Part shown: one piece after another, positions 44,720 through 54,239 of the stretch
Layout of the letters: each line of letters starts with the position of its first letter
Position numbering within the stretch: position 1 is the stretch's first letter
From: Candidatus Xianfuyuplasma coldseepsis
GTDB taxonomy: Bacteria > Bacillota_I > Bacilli_A > Izemoplasmatales > Izemoplasmataceae
Reading direction: 5' to 3'
Length of the DNA stretch: 64,000 bases
NCBI RefSeq assembly: GCF_014023125.1
Contig: NZ_CP048914.1
Span: 434,001 to 498,000, forward strand
Position numbers and translations under genes: made by a program
Notes under the pieces: model-generated
What the model saw: only the letters and a program-made list of their open reading frames with translations
Told to the model about the DNA's origin: nothing
The model's database searches: none

Positions 44720-45241
44720 ATGGCATTTATCGGGGGACCAAACAATTCTCAGCATAATACCGTTGGAAGATTCTTTATCCAAGCAGAACTGGATCGGGAA
44801 TCGGGAGGACCGTTAAGTAAACCACAAATCAATGTTCCAATCATAGGGTGGCTCTTAGAGTTGATTTTCCCATCCAAGAAATCACCAAGAAATGTCTATA
44901 ATGGTTGGGAATTAAAACGGAAACAGAATCAGTATGTGTTTACATTTTATATCATTGTTTACTTATTCTTTAATGATGACGATGTGATAACTGCAGTCGA
45001 ACAAGAGCGGATTCGAAAACTGATTAAGAAAACAAATGGGATTCTTACAGAAGAACACTACAATCAAATTAGGGAATTCAGTGTCAAAACTATTCGATTA
45101 GATGATGTTCTCACATTTATCAAAGAACATGGTTATCCCACGGAGTTTGTATTAGACACCCTGAAACAAGTTCGGGTTTTATTGAACAATGATCCAGTCT
45201 ATGAATCGTTATTGAAGCAACTAGAGCAAACTGTAATATAA
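44720..45241 (+). CDS. Hypothetical protein (173 aa)
   Basis: Unknown family. The N-terminal part is Gly/Asn/Pro rich (MAFIGGPNNSQHNT), with a hydrophobic stretch (YVFTFYIIVYLFF, about 75) that may be a buried helix. A helical C-terminal region follows (about 90-170) and resembles tellurite-resistance TerB-like helices in style, though I cannot prove it. Ribosome site GGAAGGAGTGATT. Confidence 0.65.
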   Translation: MAFIGGPNNSQHNTVGRFFIQAELDRESGGPLSKPQINVPIIGWLLELIFPSKKSPRNVYNGWELKRKQNQYVFTFYIIVYLFFNDDDVITAVEQERIRKLIKKTNGILTEEHYNQIREFSVKTIRLDDVLTFIKEHGYPTEFVLDTLKQVRVLLNNDPVYESLLKQLEQTVI

Positions 45242-45242
45242 T

Positions 45243-45285
45243 AAAAAAAGCGAATTTCGTTATTGAAATTCGCTTTATTTTTTTT
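45243..45285. terminator. Terminator between the 173-aa gene and tRNA-Leu
   Basis: AAAGCGAATTTC, GTTATT loop, GAAATTCGCTTT followed by an A/T run on either side. Confidence 0.9.
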
Positions 45286-45288
45286 GTC

Positions 45289-45373
45289 TGGTGCGGTTGA
45301 TGGGATTTGAACCCACACGTCCGTTGGACACTACCCCCTCAAGGTAGCGCGTCTGCCATTCCGCCACAACCGC
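45289..45373 (-). tRNA. tRNA-Leu (anticodon GAG)
   Basis: Minus-strand cloverleaf: acceptor GCGGTTG/CAACCGC, discriminator A, encoded CCA. The anticodon loop TTGAGGG in CTACC/GGTAG gives GAG (reads CUC/CUU). Class II variable arm (TGTCCAACGGAC), T-loop GTTCAAATC. Confidence 0.95.
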
Positions 45374-45426
45374 TTTTGTCTATTATATATTCTAACACAA
45401 AAGAATAAAAAGAAAAGTGAAAAACC

Positions 45427-45451
45427 AAAAAAAAGGACCAAAGTCCTTTTT
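45427..45451 (-). terminator. Terminator of the amino-acid ABC operon
   Basis: Minus strand: AAAGGAC, loop TTTG, GTCCTTT, then T run. Confidence 0.8.
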
Positions 45452-46154
45452 AACGTACACGGTGCATAAATGCTTTTAATTCATCTGTTTTAGGATTGTC
45501 TAAAATAGATGGTTCCCCATGTTCTTTGATGTATCCATCGTCCATAAAGATGACGTAATCCGCAAAGTCTTTGACAAAGCTCATCACATGCGTAACAAAT
45601 ATGAATTGCTTCCCAAAACCTTTTAGTTCTTCCACTGCGGTTAAAACTTCATGGGTTAAGATTGGATCTAAGGCACTCGTTGGTTCATCTAAGAATACGA
45701 CATCGGGATTAATACTTAACGCACGGGCAATACTCGCACGTTGTGCTTGTCCCCCGGAGACGTGTTTTGGAAGTTTATCCATTTGATCTTCAAGGTGCAA
45801 CAATGTTAAATGCTGTTCGGCGATTTGGTTTGCTTCCTCTTTTTCGATATCTCTTGTTTTTTCTAAGATCAGTGTTATGTTTCGTTTTAAGGTTAAATGC
45901 GGAAATAGATTGTGACTTTGAAAAACAAAACCAACTTGCTTCTTGTATACTGGATCTTGTACATAAAAGTCATCAATGAAAATATCTCCTGAGGTAGGAA
46001 CTTCAATTCCACTCATCAATCGAATTAATGTGGATTTCCCAGATCCAGATACTCCGATAATGGCGATTGAGTTGTATCCTTCCAAACTAAATTCTAGATT
46101 GTGTAATACTTCGACGTTATAGGTATGTGATACGTTGTCTATTTTTAATTTCAT
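45450..46154 (-). CDS. Polar amino acid ABC transporter, ATPase
   Basis: 234 aa. Walker A GVSGSGKST (about 37), Q-loop GFVFQSHNLFPH, signature SGGQAQRASIARAL (about 140) and Walker B VVFLDEPTSALDP (about 163). It powers import through the permease encoded upstream. The ATG at 46152-46154 overlaps the permease stop by 4 nt. It resembles GlnQ/ArtP-type ATPases. Confidence 0.93.
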   Translation of the reverse strand: MKLKIDNVSHTYNVEVLHNLEFSLEGYNSIAIIGVSGSGKSTLIRLMSGIEVPTSGDIFIDDFYVQDPVYKKQVGFVFQSHNLFPHLTLKRNITLILEKTRDIEKEEANQIAEQHLTLLHLEDQMDKLPKHVSGGQAQRASIARALSINPDVVFLDEPTSALDPILTHEVLTAVEELKGFGKQFIFVTHVMSFVKDFADYVIFMDDGYIKEHGEPSILDNPKTDELKAFMHRVR

Positions 46155-46894
46155 AGTGCCCACTTCCGTTCAATCCATTTGGTAAACTGTGACAATGGGA
46201 TCGTAATCAGCAAGTATAATACCCACATTAATACATACCCTTCCACAAAAGCGAAGGTTTTTGATTGAGCGACACGAATCGCATAGAATAGTTCTGTATA
46301 GCTTAATACGTTTAATAGCGCACTCCCTTTGATAATTAAGGAAAAATTATTCATCATCGGTGGCATTAATATCCGAACGACTTGAGGAATAATAATGTAA
46401 CGGTATTTTTGATACGAGGTAAATCCAAATAAATCCATGGCTAAGTATTGTTCTTCACCAATACTCGCAATGGCTGATTTATAAACGTTTTTCATATACG
46501 GTGTCATGTAGACGATAAGTCCCGTGATACCGAGTAAATTTCGATTGTAGTTATTAAATGCAGGTCCGATCAGGAATGCCATCACGATGATGAGTACTAA
46601 GAGAGGAGTCCCATAAATAATTTCGGTAAAAACATCGGTTAAGGCAACAAGATACTTGACCTTGGATACACTTAGTAAATAAAAAATGAATCCTAATATT
46701 AAACTCCCAAGTAGGGTAATTATGGATACAAGTATAGTATTATAGATTCCTGTTGTAATGAGGTTTTGATACGGTTCAAAGGATGAGATGTCAAAGGAAC
46801 TGGATTGTAGCAATACGACAGTTGCAACAAATGCTGCAACTGTCAATACTGCTAAAAGATACGATATAATATTACTCGTTGATGTAGAATTCAA
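46151..46894 (-). CDS. Polar amino acid ABC transporter, permease
   Basis: 247 aa with five to six membrane helices. The HisM-type region is FTEIIYGTPLLVLIIVM, followed by the EAA-like loop SIGEEQYLAMDLFGFTSYQKYRYIIIPQ (about 145). The start is a TTG at 46892-46894 inside the 3' end of the binding-protein gene (23-nt overlap), with AGGA about 10 nt upstream. The alternative is an internal start. Confidence 0.88.
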   Translation of the reverse strand: MNSTSTSNIISYLLAVLTVAAFVATVVLLQSSSFDISSFEPYQNLITTGIYNTILVSIITLLGSLILGFIFYLLSVSKVKYLVALTDVFTEIIYGTPLLVLIIVMAFLIGPAFNNYNRNLLGITGLIVYMTPYMKNVYKSAIASIGEEQYLAMDLFGFTSYQKYRYIIIPQVVRILMPPMMNNFSLIIKGSALLNVLSYTELFYAIRVAQSKTFAFVEGYVLMWVLYLLITIPLSQFTKWIERKWAL

Positions 46895-47681
46895 GACCGT
46901 AGCGTCCTAGATTTTCTAATATAATTGCATCCCAATCCGTAGCTAATGTGTCATATAACCCATCTTCATCATCAAACGTAGCGATAAAATCATTTGCTTG
47001 TTCAAGAAGTTCAGAGTTTCCTTCTTTTACTGCCATACCTATTGGGCTTGATACAAAGGCATCCCATAATACAATCGTATCATCTGGATTTGCGTTATAT
47101 CCGTTAACAACGGGATTGGCACTCATTAGAAGAATGTCTGCGGTTCCTTGAGCAACGGATTCAATCGCGGTACTTAACTCGGTTGCTTCCGTTACTGTTT
47201 TACCATAGGATTCTGGAATGGTTACCGATACTTGGGTCGCAATACCAACATATCTTGTTGATTCAATTGCTAGAATTTCCTCAATCGTTGAATCTTCAGT
47301 AATTCCATTCGTCGCTGCAAAATCCGCATTTACCAATGAGATGATTTTGAAGTAAAAATATGGGTTACTGAAATCGACTTCTTTCTCGCGTTCCTCTGTA
47401 ATACTCATTGATGCAATTGCAATGTCCAATTCACCAGAATCTAAGGCTGGGATAATTGCACCGAAATCGGTATTTACGATTTCCACTTCACGTCCTAAGA
47501 ACTCTCCAAACGCCAATGCGATATCGACACTAATTCCTTCGGGATTATTGTCCGTATCTACGGTTTCAAATGGTGGATAACGTAAGTCCATTCCAACCCG
47601 CAACACATCATCACTATTCTTGCATGCACTTAGTACAAACACGAATGCGATTACACTAAGTGATAGTAGTACTTTTTTCAT
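46872..47681 (-). CDS. Amino acid ABC transporter, substrate-binding lipoprotein
   Basis: 269 aa. Signal peptide with lipobox LSAC (Cys at about residue 20). The periplasmic-binding-protein class 3 fold is shown by VGMDLRYPPFETVDTDNNPEGISVDIA and SITEEREKEVDFSNPYF. It binds a polar amino acid outside the membrane and delivers it to the permease. The ATG at 47679-47681 has GGAGGAC upstream. Specificity is not readable, as the usual Arg of the ligand carboxylate site is not obvious. Confidence 0.92.
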   Translation of the reverse strand: MKKVLLSLSVIAFVFVLSACKNSDDVLRVGMDLRYPPFETVDTDNNPEGISVDIALAFGEFLGREVEIVNTDFGAIIPALDSGELDIAIASMSITEEREKEVDFSNPYFYFKIISLVNADFAATNGITEDSTIEEILAIESTRYVGIATQVSVTIPESYGKTVTEATELSTAIESVAQGTADILLMSANPVVNGYNANPDDTIVLWDAFVSSPIGMAVKEGNSELLEQANDFIATFDDEDGLYDTLATDWDAIILENLGRYGLEFYINE

Positions 47682-47756
47682 ATTTTTTTGTCCTCCTCTA
47701 AAATACTTATAATTATTATAAATAATATGGGATAATATCACAATTAATATGCGATA

Positions 47757-48587
47757 TTATTCCCAACGACGTGGATCCCCTTTGATGGTATCCAAAAATG
47801 CCATATCATCTGCTGCAATCTCAAAATCAACATCCCCATTCTCGATAATGCGGTGTTCATGTGTTGATTTTGGTAGTGGTGCGGTTCCTTTTTGAAGTAG
47901 GTATCGAATACAAATTTGTGCCGTTGATTTATTGTATTTTTTGGCAACGTTTTGAATGTCTTTGTTGTCAAGTAAGTACCCAATGCCTAGTGGTGAATAG
48001 GCTTCAATAAAGATATTCTTTTGATTGCAATATTCGATTGTCTTCGATTGATCGAGTCCGATGAAATACCCGATTTGATTCACATGCGGTACAATATCGG
48101 TATTATCTAAGATGTTTTTGATGTGATTCGGATCAAAGTTTGATACACCGATCGCTCGAATTTTACCAGCTTTGTAAAACTCTTCCATGGCTTTCCACGC
48201 TTCGACATTACCTTCGTCACAGTTTTTTCCCATTTCACTCCATGGCCAAGGTGCGTGAATTAGGAATAAATCAAGATAATCAAAGCCGAGTTTTTCCAGT
48301 GTTTCTTCAAAGGCTTTTTTCGCACCTTCATAGGTCTTAATGTGAGATTCTAATTTTGATGTAATGAAAATTTCTTCTCGTGGAATTCCTGAATCACGAA
48401 CTGCTCGCCCAACACTTTCCTCGTTTTGATAACCTTCAGCTGTATCAATATGACGATATCCGTTTTTAAGTGCTAGTAATACTGCATTATAGGCTTCATC
48501 ACCTGGCTTGCTTTGCCAGGTACCAAGTCCAATTTTAGGAATTTTTACCCCATTACTCAGTGTGTATGTCTCTTGTAGAATATTCAT
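47757..48587 (-). CDS. Aldo/keto reductase
   Basis: 276 aa TIM barrel. GYRHIDTAEGYQNEESVGRA (catalytic Asp and Tyr, about 45-60), the Lys in FITSKLESH (about 78) and His in DLFLIHAPWPW (about 112), then IGVSNFDPNHI. It reduces aldehydes and ketones with NADPH (YvgN/2,5-diketogluconate reductase type). Monocistronic. Confidence 0.93.
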   Translation of the reverse strand: MNILQETYTLSNGVKIPKIGLGTWQSKPGDEAYNAVLLALKNGYRHIDTAEGYQNEESVGRAVRDSGIPREEIFITSKLESHIKTYEGAKKAFEETLEKLGFDYLDLFLIHAPWPWSEMGKNCDEGNVEAWKAMEEFYKAGKIRAIGVSNFDPNHIKNILDNTDIVPHVNQIGYFIGLDQSKTIEYCNQKNIFIEAYSPLGIGYLLDNKDIQNVAKKYNKSTAQICIRYLLQKGTAPLPKSTHEHRIIENGDVDFEIAADDMAFLDTIKGDPRRWE

Positions 48588-48782
48588 TTATTGATCTCCT
48601 TTTTCTATATATATGTATATACTAAATACAATGTAATTGTCTATTTATATTTTATCATACTCGATTCTAAATAACTGTTGATGTACTAATAAATATGATG
48701 CGGTTCAAGATTGATTATTATGTTCATATCAATAGGTTCATTTTTCTACATATGATAAAATCATACTATAAGGAGGATTCCA

Positions 48783-49178
48783 ATGAATATAAAAAATATC
48801 CGGACATTTATACCAAGTAAAGATTTTGAAGTGTCTAAGAGATTTTACGAAGATCTTGGTTTTGAGATTCAATGGGAAGGTGAAGATTTAATCATTTTCG
48901 GTACCAAAGAGCAAAATTTCTTTCTCCAAAAATACTACGTTGAAGAATGGGCTAATAATTTTATGCTGCAAATGCATGTGGATGATTTAGATGCATTATA
49001 TGACATTTGTGATGCAGTAATTAAACGGTATGAAGGTACCAAAATTAAGCCTATCTTTGAGGCAGACTATGGTCGCACCTTTCATATATTAGACCCTGCA
49101 GGCGTACTGTGGCATATGACACAAGTGACAAAACCAGTGGAAAACGAACAAGATTTACTGTGTGATGATCCTCAATAA
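48783..49178 (+). CDS. VOC-family protein (glyoxalase/bleomycin-resistance fold)
   Basis: 131 aa. N-terminal VOC repeat IRTFIPSKDFEVSKRFYEDLGF and the late FHILDPAGVLWHMTQ. Members bind small molecules or metals. Residues for glyoxalase I activity are not obvious, so a binding or resistance protein is possible. Ribosome site AAGGAGGATTCCA. Confidence 0.82.
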   Translation: MNIKNIRTFIPSKDFEVSKRFYEDLGFEIQWEGEDLIIFGTKEQNFFLQKYYVEEWANNFMLQMHVDDLDALYDICDAVIKRYEGTKIKPIFEADYGRTFHILDPAGVLWHMTQVTKPVENEQDLLCDDPQ

Positions 49179-49202
49179 AAAAAGCACAATGTGCTTTTTT
49201 AT
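49177..49202. terminator. Bidirectional terminator between the VOC gene and sodA
   Basis: AAAAAGCAC, AAT loop, GTGCTTTTT between convergent genes. Confidence 0.8.
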
Positions 49203-49798
49203 TTTGCGAAATATTCAGATACTTGTTTCCAATTGACAACATTCCAGAAATTGGAGATGTAGTCTGGACGACGGTTTTGATAGTTTAGATAGTACGCATG
49301 TTCCCATACGTCTAGTCCAAGAATTGGTTTTCCGTATGCAAATGGAGCATCTTGGTTCGGGGTTGATACAACTGCTAATGTTCCATCTTCTTTTTTCACT
49401 AACCAAGCCCAACCACTACCAAATCGAGTTGCTGCAGCTTTAGTAAATGCATCTTTAAACTCATCAAATGAACCAAATGATGCATCAATCGCTTTTAAAA
49501 GTTCTGCAGATGCTTCGGTTTTTTCTGGAGTTAAGATGGTCCAGAATAAACGGTGATTGAAGTATCCTCCACCATTGTTAATGACACCTTGGCGCTTTTC
49601 TTCTGGTACGAGGTTTAAATTACGTAGAACATCTTCTACATCTTTTGCTAATAAGTCGTCATGTCCTTCAAGTGCTTTTAGATACTTGTTAATATAGCCC
49701 TGATGATGTTTAGTATGATGTATTTCCATCGTTTTAGCATCGATATAAGGTTCCAAAGCATCATAGGCAAATGCTAATTCAGGTAATGTGTGTTTCAT
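49199..49798 (-). CDS. sodA: Superoxide dismutase (Fe/Mn)
   Basis: 199 aa. Metal ligands in [12 protein letters not shown] (first His), YFNHRLFW (second His), and [19 protein letters not shown] (Asp and His). NHRLFW instead of the common NHSLFW is a small variation. It converts superoxide to oxygen and peroxide in the cytoplasm, which shows that the organism meets oxygen. Monocistronic. Confidence 0.96.
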   Translation of the reverse strand: MKHTLPELAFAYDALEPYIDAKTMEIHHTKHHQGYINKYLKALEGHDDLLAKDVEDVLRNLNLVPEEKRQGVINNGGGYFNHRLFWTILTPEKTEASAELLKAIDASFGSFDEFKDAFTKAAATRFGSGWAWLVKKEDGTLAVVSTPNQDAPFAYGKPILGLDVWEHAYYLNYQNRRPDYISNFWNVVNWKQVSEYFAK

Positions 49799-50049
49799 TG
49801 AAATAATCTCTCCTTTATTATTTATAATTTTTACAATTATATTATCTCATATTGTTATTCAAATTGCACAGAATATGCTTTTGAATTCTCCTACATTCAT
49901 AAGGATTTTTTCTTTCTTTTTATAGATAATATAAATAAAACGCACTGTTGATACGCTTACATCGAGAAATTCCAAATAATCCCGAAAATTACTATGGATA
50001 TTTTTTGAAAAAGTGGTAAAATAGGGTTATATAAAAATAAGGAGGATTT

Positions 50050-51078
50050 ATGAAAAAATTATTATTAGTTTTCGTTGCTGCATTTGCTGTATTCACATTG
50101 AGTGCATGTAATGGTGAGGAAGAGGTAAAAGATTATTCAGACCAAACATTGGTTGTATACTTTGTACCTTCACGTCCTGCAGATCAAATCTTAGAAATTA
50201 CTGCACCGTTAGAAGACCTTTTAGCTGATGAATTAGAAGCATTAGGATTCCCAGTTGGTGGAGTAGAAGTTAAAGTTTCATCTACGTATGAAGCTGCTGG
50301 TGAAGCATTACTTGGAGGAACTGGAGACATCGCGTTCTTACCTGGTGGTACTTATGTAGCGTACAAAGATGTTGCTGACAGCCCAGTAGAAGTTATCTTA
50401 GCTGCTACACGTGGTGGTCTTTCAAAAGACAGCTTAGTTGCGAAAGACTGGAATGATGGAAAAGCTACAGATAGCTATCCTGGATTCCAAGTTGCTTACT
50501 ACAAAGGATTAATCATTGCTGGTCCAAGTACTGCTGGTGTTGCACTTGCTGCAAAAGTTAATGCTGGTACCGAATTAGTATGGGATGACGTTAAAGACTT
50601 GAACTGGTGTGTACGTTCTGCTACATCATCAAGTGGATACATCTATCCAGCTATCTGGTTACAAGAAAACTTTGATGGTAAAACATTTGCAGACATTACT
50701 GGTACTGTAACTACAACTGGTGGATACGGAGACAGTATGTCAAGTTTAGCTACTGAAACTTGTGACGTTGCTACATTCTATGCAGATGCACGTAGAGATT
50801 ATGCGGACGAATGGGAAACAGATTATGAAAAAACTGACATTTGGACTGAAACAAACGTTGTTGGTGTTACTTCAAATATCATGAATGATACCATTTCCGT
50901 AAGTACTGTAAATCTTGATGCTGACATCATTGAAGCTATTTCTCAAGCATTCATCAACATCGCTGGTACGTTAGAGGGACAAGGAGTTATGACTGTATAC
51001 TCTCACCAAGGATATATCGTCGTCGATGATTCCGATTACGACCCAGCAAGAGCCGCAGCTGAATTAGCAGCTGAATAG
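50050..51078 (+). CDS. phnD: Phosphonate/phosphate-type ABC transporter, binding lipoprotein
   Basis: 342 aa. Signal peptide with lipobox LSAC, then the PhnD fold: YFVPSRPADQILEI, VSSTYEAAGEALLGGTGDIAFLPGGTYVAYK (about 90) and the late SHQGYIVVDDSDYDP. It captures a phosphorus oxyanion (phosphonate, phosphite or phosphate) outside the cell. Rich in codons of highly expressed genes. A terminator-like hairpin separates it from phnC, so the binding protein is probably made in excess over the permease. Confidence 0.9.
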   Translation: MKKLLLVFVAAFAVFTLSACNGEEEVKDYSDQTLVVYFVPSRPADQILEITAPLEDLLADELEALGFPVGGVEVKVSSTYEAAGEALLGGTGDIAFLPGGTYVAYKDVADSPVEVILAATRGGLSKDSLVAKDWNDGKATDSYPGFQVAYYKGLIIAGPSTAGVALAAKVNAGTELVWDDVKDLNWCVRSATSSSGYIYPAIWLQENFDGKTFADITGTVTTTGGYGDSMSSLATETCDVATFYADARRDYADEWETDYEKTDIWTETNVVGVTSNIMNDTISVSTVNLDADIIEAISQAFINIAGTLEGQGVMTVYSHQGYIVVDDSDYDPARAAAELAAE

Positions 51079-51087
51079 TAACCATTT

Positions 51088-51121
51088 ATAAAAAAGGCTT
51101 GTCGATGACAGGCCTTTTTTT
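51088..51121 (+). terminator. Hairpin between phnD and phnC (partial terminator)
   Basis: AAAGGCTTGTC, loop GAT(G), ACAGGCCTTT, then T run. It lies inside the operon, so it probably attenuates transcription into phnC. Confidence 0.75.
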
Positions 51122-51141
51122 CACAAAAGGAGAGATCACTT

Positions 51142-51927
51142 ATGATCCGATTTCAAAATGTAGGAAAAATATATCCCAACGGTGTAGAGGCATTAAAGGA
51201 TGTCACGTTGGATATTCAACAAGGTGAGTTTGTCGCAATCATTGGATTGAGTGGTGCAGGTAAATCAACATTGATTCGCCTAATCAACAAAATGCACGAT
51301 ATTACATCTGGAACATTAATTGTCAATGATACGAATGTAGATGATACCCTGCGTGGTCGTGAACTTCGGAAATTCCGTCGTGGAATTGGAATGATATTCC
51401 AATCATTCAACTTAATTTTACGGACCACAGTATTGAAGAATGTATTGGCAGCACGTGTTGCTGAGATGGGCACTTTACGAACATTTGTTGGTGCCTATAC
51501 AAAAGAAGATAAAATCAATGCATTGTCCGCATTGGAACAACTTGGTATCTTAGAAAAAGCATACAACCGTGCCGATCAATTATCCGGAGGGCAAATGCAA
51601 CGTGTTGCATTAGCTCGTACAATCGCTCAGAATCCAAAAATTATCTTAGCCGATGAACCTGTTGCCTCATTAGACCCTATCACTGCAAATCAAGTTATGG
51701 CAGATTTTAAAAAAGTAAATACAGAGTTAAACATTACGGTAATCGCAAATATGCACCATGTCGACATGGCGTTAAAATATGCAGACCGTGTTATTGGTAT
51801 TAATAATGGGGAAATAGTTTACGATGGACCATCTTCAAAAGTAACAAACGATTTACTCAAAATGGTGTATGGTCGTGAGTTAACCGATGATGATATCCTG
51901 ACTGACGAAATGATAATGGATCAATAG
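51142..51927 (+). CDS. phnC: Phosphonate-type ABC transporter, ATPase
   Basis: 261 aa. Walker A GLSGAGKST (about 36), Q-loop IFQSFNL, signature SGGQMQRVALARTI (about 150), Walker B ILADEPVASLDP, and the PhnC-specific NLILRTTVLKNVLAAR region. Energises import together with the two PhnE permeases. Ribosome site AAAGGAGAGATCACTT. Confidence 0.94.
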   Translation: MIRFQNVGKIYPNGVEALKDVTLDIQQGEFVAIIGLSGAGKSTLIRLINKMHDITSGTLIVNDTNVDDTLRGRELRKFRRGIGMIFQSFNLILRTTVLKNVLAARVAEMGTLRTFVGAYTKEDKINALSALEQLGILEKAYNRADQLSGGQMQRVALARTIAQNPKIILADEPVASLDPITANQVMADFKKVNTELNITVIANMHHVDMALKYADRVIGINNGEIVYDGPSSKVTNDLLKMVYGRELTDDDILTDEMIMDQ

Positions 51928-51930
51928 TTC

Positions 51931-52779
51931 ATGAAAAAGTTTCTTGATTATATTCGTCAAATTTTTGCACCAGACCCCATTGTTACGGATCAAAACACGA
52001 CCGTTCTTCCGCCAAAACCAATATTACCCTATGTATTAATTGCGTTTGCTGCAATTTTATATGGAGCAGCCGTATTTACTGATTTTTCACTAATCACACT
52101 AATTACCCGATTATTCAACTTCAAACTCGGTCCAGTATCGTATCTCAAACGATTCTTCCCACCTGCTTGGGATTACTGGCCCAAAGTAATCGATCCGATT
52201 CTAGAAACGATTCAAATGTCGTTCTTAGGAAGTCTGATTGGTTCTGTTTTGGCATTACCAGTAGCGTACTTGGCAAGTCAAAACCTTACCAAAAGCAAAG
52301 CTGTCGTATGGATCATTCGTATATTCTTATCCATTTTACGGACCTTACCCATCCTGATATATGGGGTATTCTTTAAAATGATTTTCTTTCCTGGGGCTTT
52401 ACCAGGAACCATTGCAATTGCGTTATTTACATTCAGTATCGTTTCAAAAATGTTATACGAACGAATTGAAGTATTAGACTTAGGTGCATATCATGCGATA
52501 CAATCGACAGGTGCTTCCAAAGTAAAAGCATTCTTCGTTGCATTGATGCCTGAGATTTACCCAATCTTTTTCTCGATTAGTTTATATGCCTTTGAAATCA
52601 ATATTCGTTATGCTGCCATCTTAGGATACGTTGGTGCCGGTGGTATTGGATTTGATTTGGATTTAGCCTTAAAAGATATTCGAAACAACGACCGTACCTT
52701 AGTCATTCTTGTCTTTATCTTTGTAACTGTCATTCTCATTGAAAATACATCACGGTATCTGAGAAGGAGGTTGGGATAA
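51931..52779 (+). CDS. phnE: Phosphonate-type ABC permease 1
   Basis: 282 aa with six membrane helices. A long N-terminal cytoplasmic tail precedes the core. The PhnE signature region is IEVLDLGAYHAIQSTGASKVKAFFVALMPEIYP (EAA loop), then YAAILGYVGAGGIGFDL. It overlaps the next permease gene by 1 nt (TAATG). Two different PhnE proteins probably form a heterodimeric channel. Confidence 0.93.
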   Translation: MKKFLDYIRQIFAPDPIVTDQNTTVLPPKPILPYVLIAFAAILYGAAVFTDFSLITLITRLFNFKLGPVSYLKRFFPPAWDYWPKVIDPILETIQMSFLGSLIGSVLALPVAYLASQNLTKSKAVVWIIRIFLSILRTLPILIYGVFFKMIFFPGALPGTIAIALFTFSIVSKMLYERIEVLDLGAYHAIQSTGASKVKAFFVALMPEIYPIFFSISLYAFEINIRYAAILGYVGAGGIGFDLDLALKDIRNNDRTLVILVFIFVTVILIENTSRYLRRRLG

Positions 52780-53651
52780 TGAAGATGCAACCGAATGCAA
52801 GCTCTGCGGTTCTTGAAACCTATGAAAATGCACCACGAAAATATTGGGCAAAAATCATTGCTTTTGTAATCGTTTTTTCCTTAGCTGCCTGGAGTTTTGA
52901 TGCCATTAACTTTGGTGGTATCAATAATGTTGGATTTAGTGTTGTCCGTAATATTTTACGGTACTTTGTAAATCCAAACTATAAAATGAAATTTGATCCT
53001 GAGGCAATCAACTACATTCAGAAGTACTTCTTCTCATGGGAACGATATGCCGTTCCATATTTAATGGTTGAGACCATCATGATCGCTATTCTAGGTACAT
53101 TCCTAGGTGCCATAATCTCCATTCCATTCGCCTTCCTATCCAGTAAGAATATTACCGGTGAAAAAGGATCTTGGTTTGGAGCAACCCTAATCACGATGAT
53201 TCGTACAGTCCCAATCTTTGTTTGGGGGATCGTCTTTATCCGTGTTCAAGGTGGAGCAATGGCGGGGGTCTTAGCAATTTCTGTATCGAGTATCGGAATG
53301 ATCTCTAAATTATATATCGAAGTTATCGAAGATATCGATACCGGAATATTAGAAGCATTGGATTCAACCGGAGCGACAACATTTCAAAAGATTCGTTTTG
53401 GAATCATCCCACAGTTAACTGCAAGTTTCTTATCGACAGCAATTTATCGATTTGAAATCAACGTTAAAAACGCAGCGATCCTGGGAATGGTTGGTGCCGG
53501 TGGAATCGGGTTTACATTAATTGACGCCCTAGGTAGTTTCAACTTCCCAATTGTAGCAGTATGTCTTTGGGGAATTATACCTGTTGTGCTCGCTATCGAA
53601 TACTTATCTACCTGGTTACGTAGTAAACTCGCACAAAGCGAACGTTCTTAA
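52779..53651 (+). CDS. phnE2: Phosphonate-type ABC permease 2
   Basis: 290 aa, a paralogue of the preceding permease with the matching EAA loop (IEDIDTGILEALDSTGATTFQKIRFGIIPQ) and NAAILGMVGAGGIGFTL. Last gene of the phnDCEE operon. No C-P lyase or phosphonatase genes follow, so the cargo may be phosphate or phosphite. Confidence 0.93.
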   Translation: MKMQPNASSAVLETYENAPRKYWAKIIAFVIVFSLAAWSFDAINFGGINNVGFSVVRNILRYFVNPNYKMKFDPEAINYIQKYFFSWERYAVPYLMVETIMIAILGTFLGAIISIPFAFLSSKNITGEKGSWFGATLITMIRTVPIFVWGIVFIRVQGGAMAGVLAISVSSIGMISKLYIEVIEDIDTGILEALDSTGATTFQKIRFGIIPQLTASFLSTAIYRFEINVKNAAILGMVGAGGIGFTLIDALGSFNFPIVAVCLWGIIPVVLAIEYLSTWLRSKLAQSERS

Positions 53652-53658
53652 TAAAAAT

Positions 53659-53686
53659 AAAAAAGTGCCTCGGCACTTTTTTTTTA
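53659..53686. terminator. Terminator of the phn operon
   Basis: AAAAAGTGCC, TC loop, GGCACTTTTT followed by a long T run. It is convergent with the FMN reductase gene. Confidence 0.85.
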
Positions 53687-54220
53687 TTTTTGTCGCAACG
53701 CGTTTGTCCATGCAAGTACTTGAGTCATCATTGTATTTAGATTTGTTTGATGTAGTGGTTGTGGTTTGAACTGTGAACCTTGTTCAAAATCGGTAAACAA
53801 TGATAGTAATACTTGTGTACGAACTGGTGCAATTTGCAATTCTGTTAAGATGTTTTTTAGATGTTCTGCTGCTCTAGCTCCACCGGCAGATCCATAACTG
53901 ACAATTCCCGCTACTTTGTTTGCCCAAGGGTCACGGGCACTATCCAATGCATTTTTTAAAGCTCCTGGAATACTGTGATTGTATTCTGCGGTAACAAAAA
54001 TGAATCCATCAAGCTGTTCTAACTTTTGATTCCATCGCACAACATTATCCATGTTTGATGATGTTCCTAAAAACGGTAAATCATAATCTTTAATATCTAT
54101 TAATTCAATGTTTGCTGCATCACTGTTCTTTAGATTTTCAACGACCCATGAACCAACTTGTGGACTTACACGCCCTTCTCTTGTACTACCTAAAATAACG
54201 CCAATATTTACTTTTTTCAT
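53684..54220 (-). CDS. NADPH-dependent FMN reductase / azoreductase-like
   Basis: 178 aa flavodoxin-fold enzyme. ILGSTREGRVSPQV (FMN phosphate loop, residues 8-21), VTAEYNHSIPGALKNALD (about 75) and VSYGSAGGARAAEHL (about 108). It reduces flavins, quinones or azo compounds with NADPH. The ATG at 54218-54220 is used, with AAGGAG 7 nt upstream. It lies 19 nt downstream of the VOC dioxygenase gene and probably in the same quinone-stress operon. Confidence 0.88.
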   Translation of the reverse strand: MKKVNIGVILGSTREGRVSPQVGSWVVENLKNSDAANIELIDIKDYDLPFLGTSSNMDNVVRWNQKLEQLDGFIFVTAEYNHSIPGALKNALDSARDPWANKVAGIVSYGSAGGARAAEHLKNILTELQIAPVRTQVLLSLFTDFEQGSQFKPQPLHQTNLNTMMTQVLAWTNALRQK

Positions 54221-54239
54221 ATTCATTCTCCTTGTTTTT

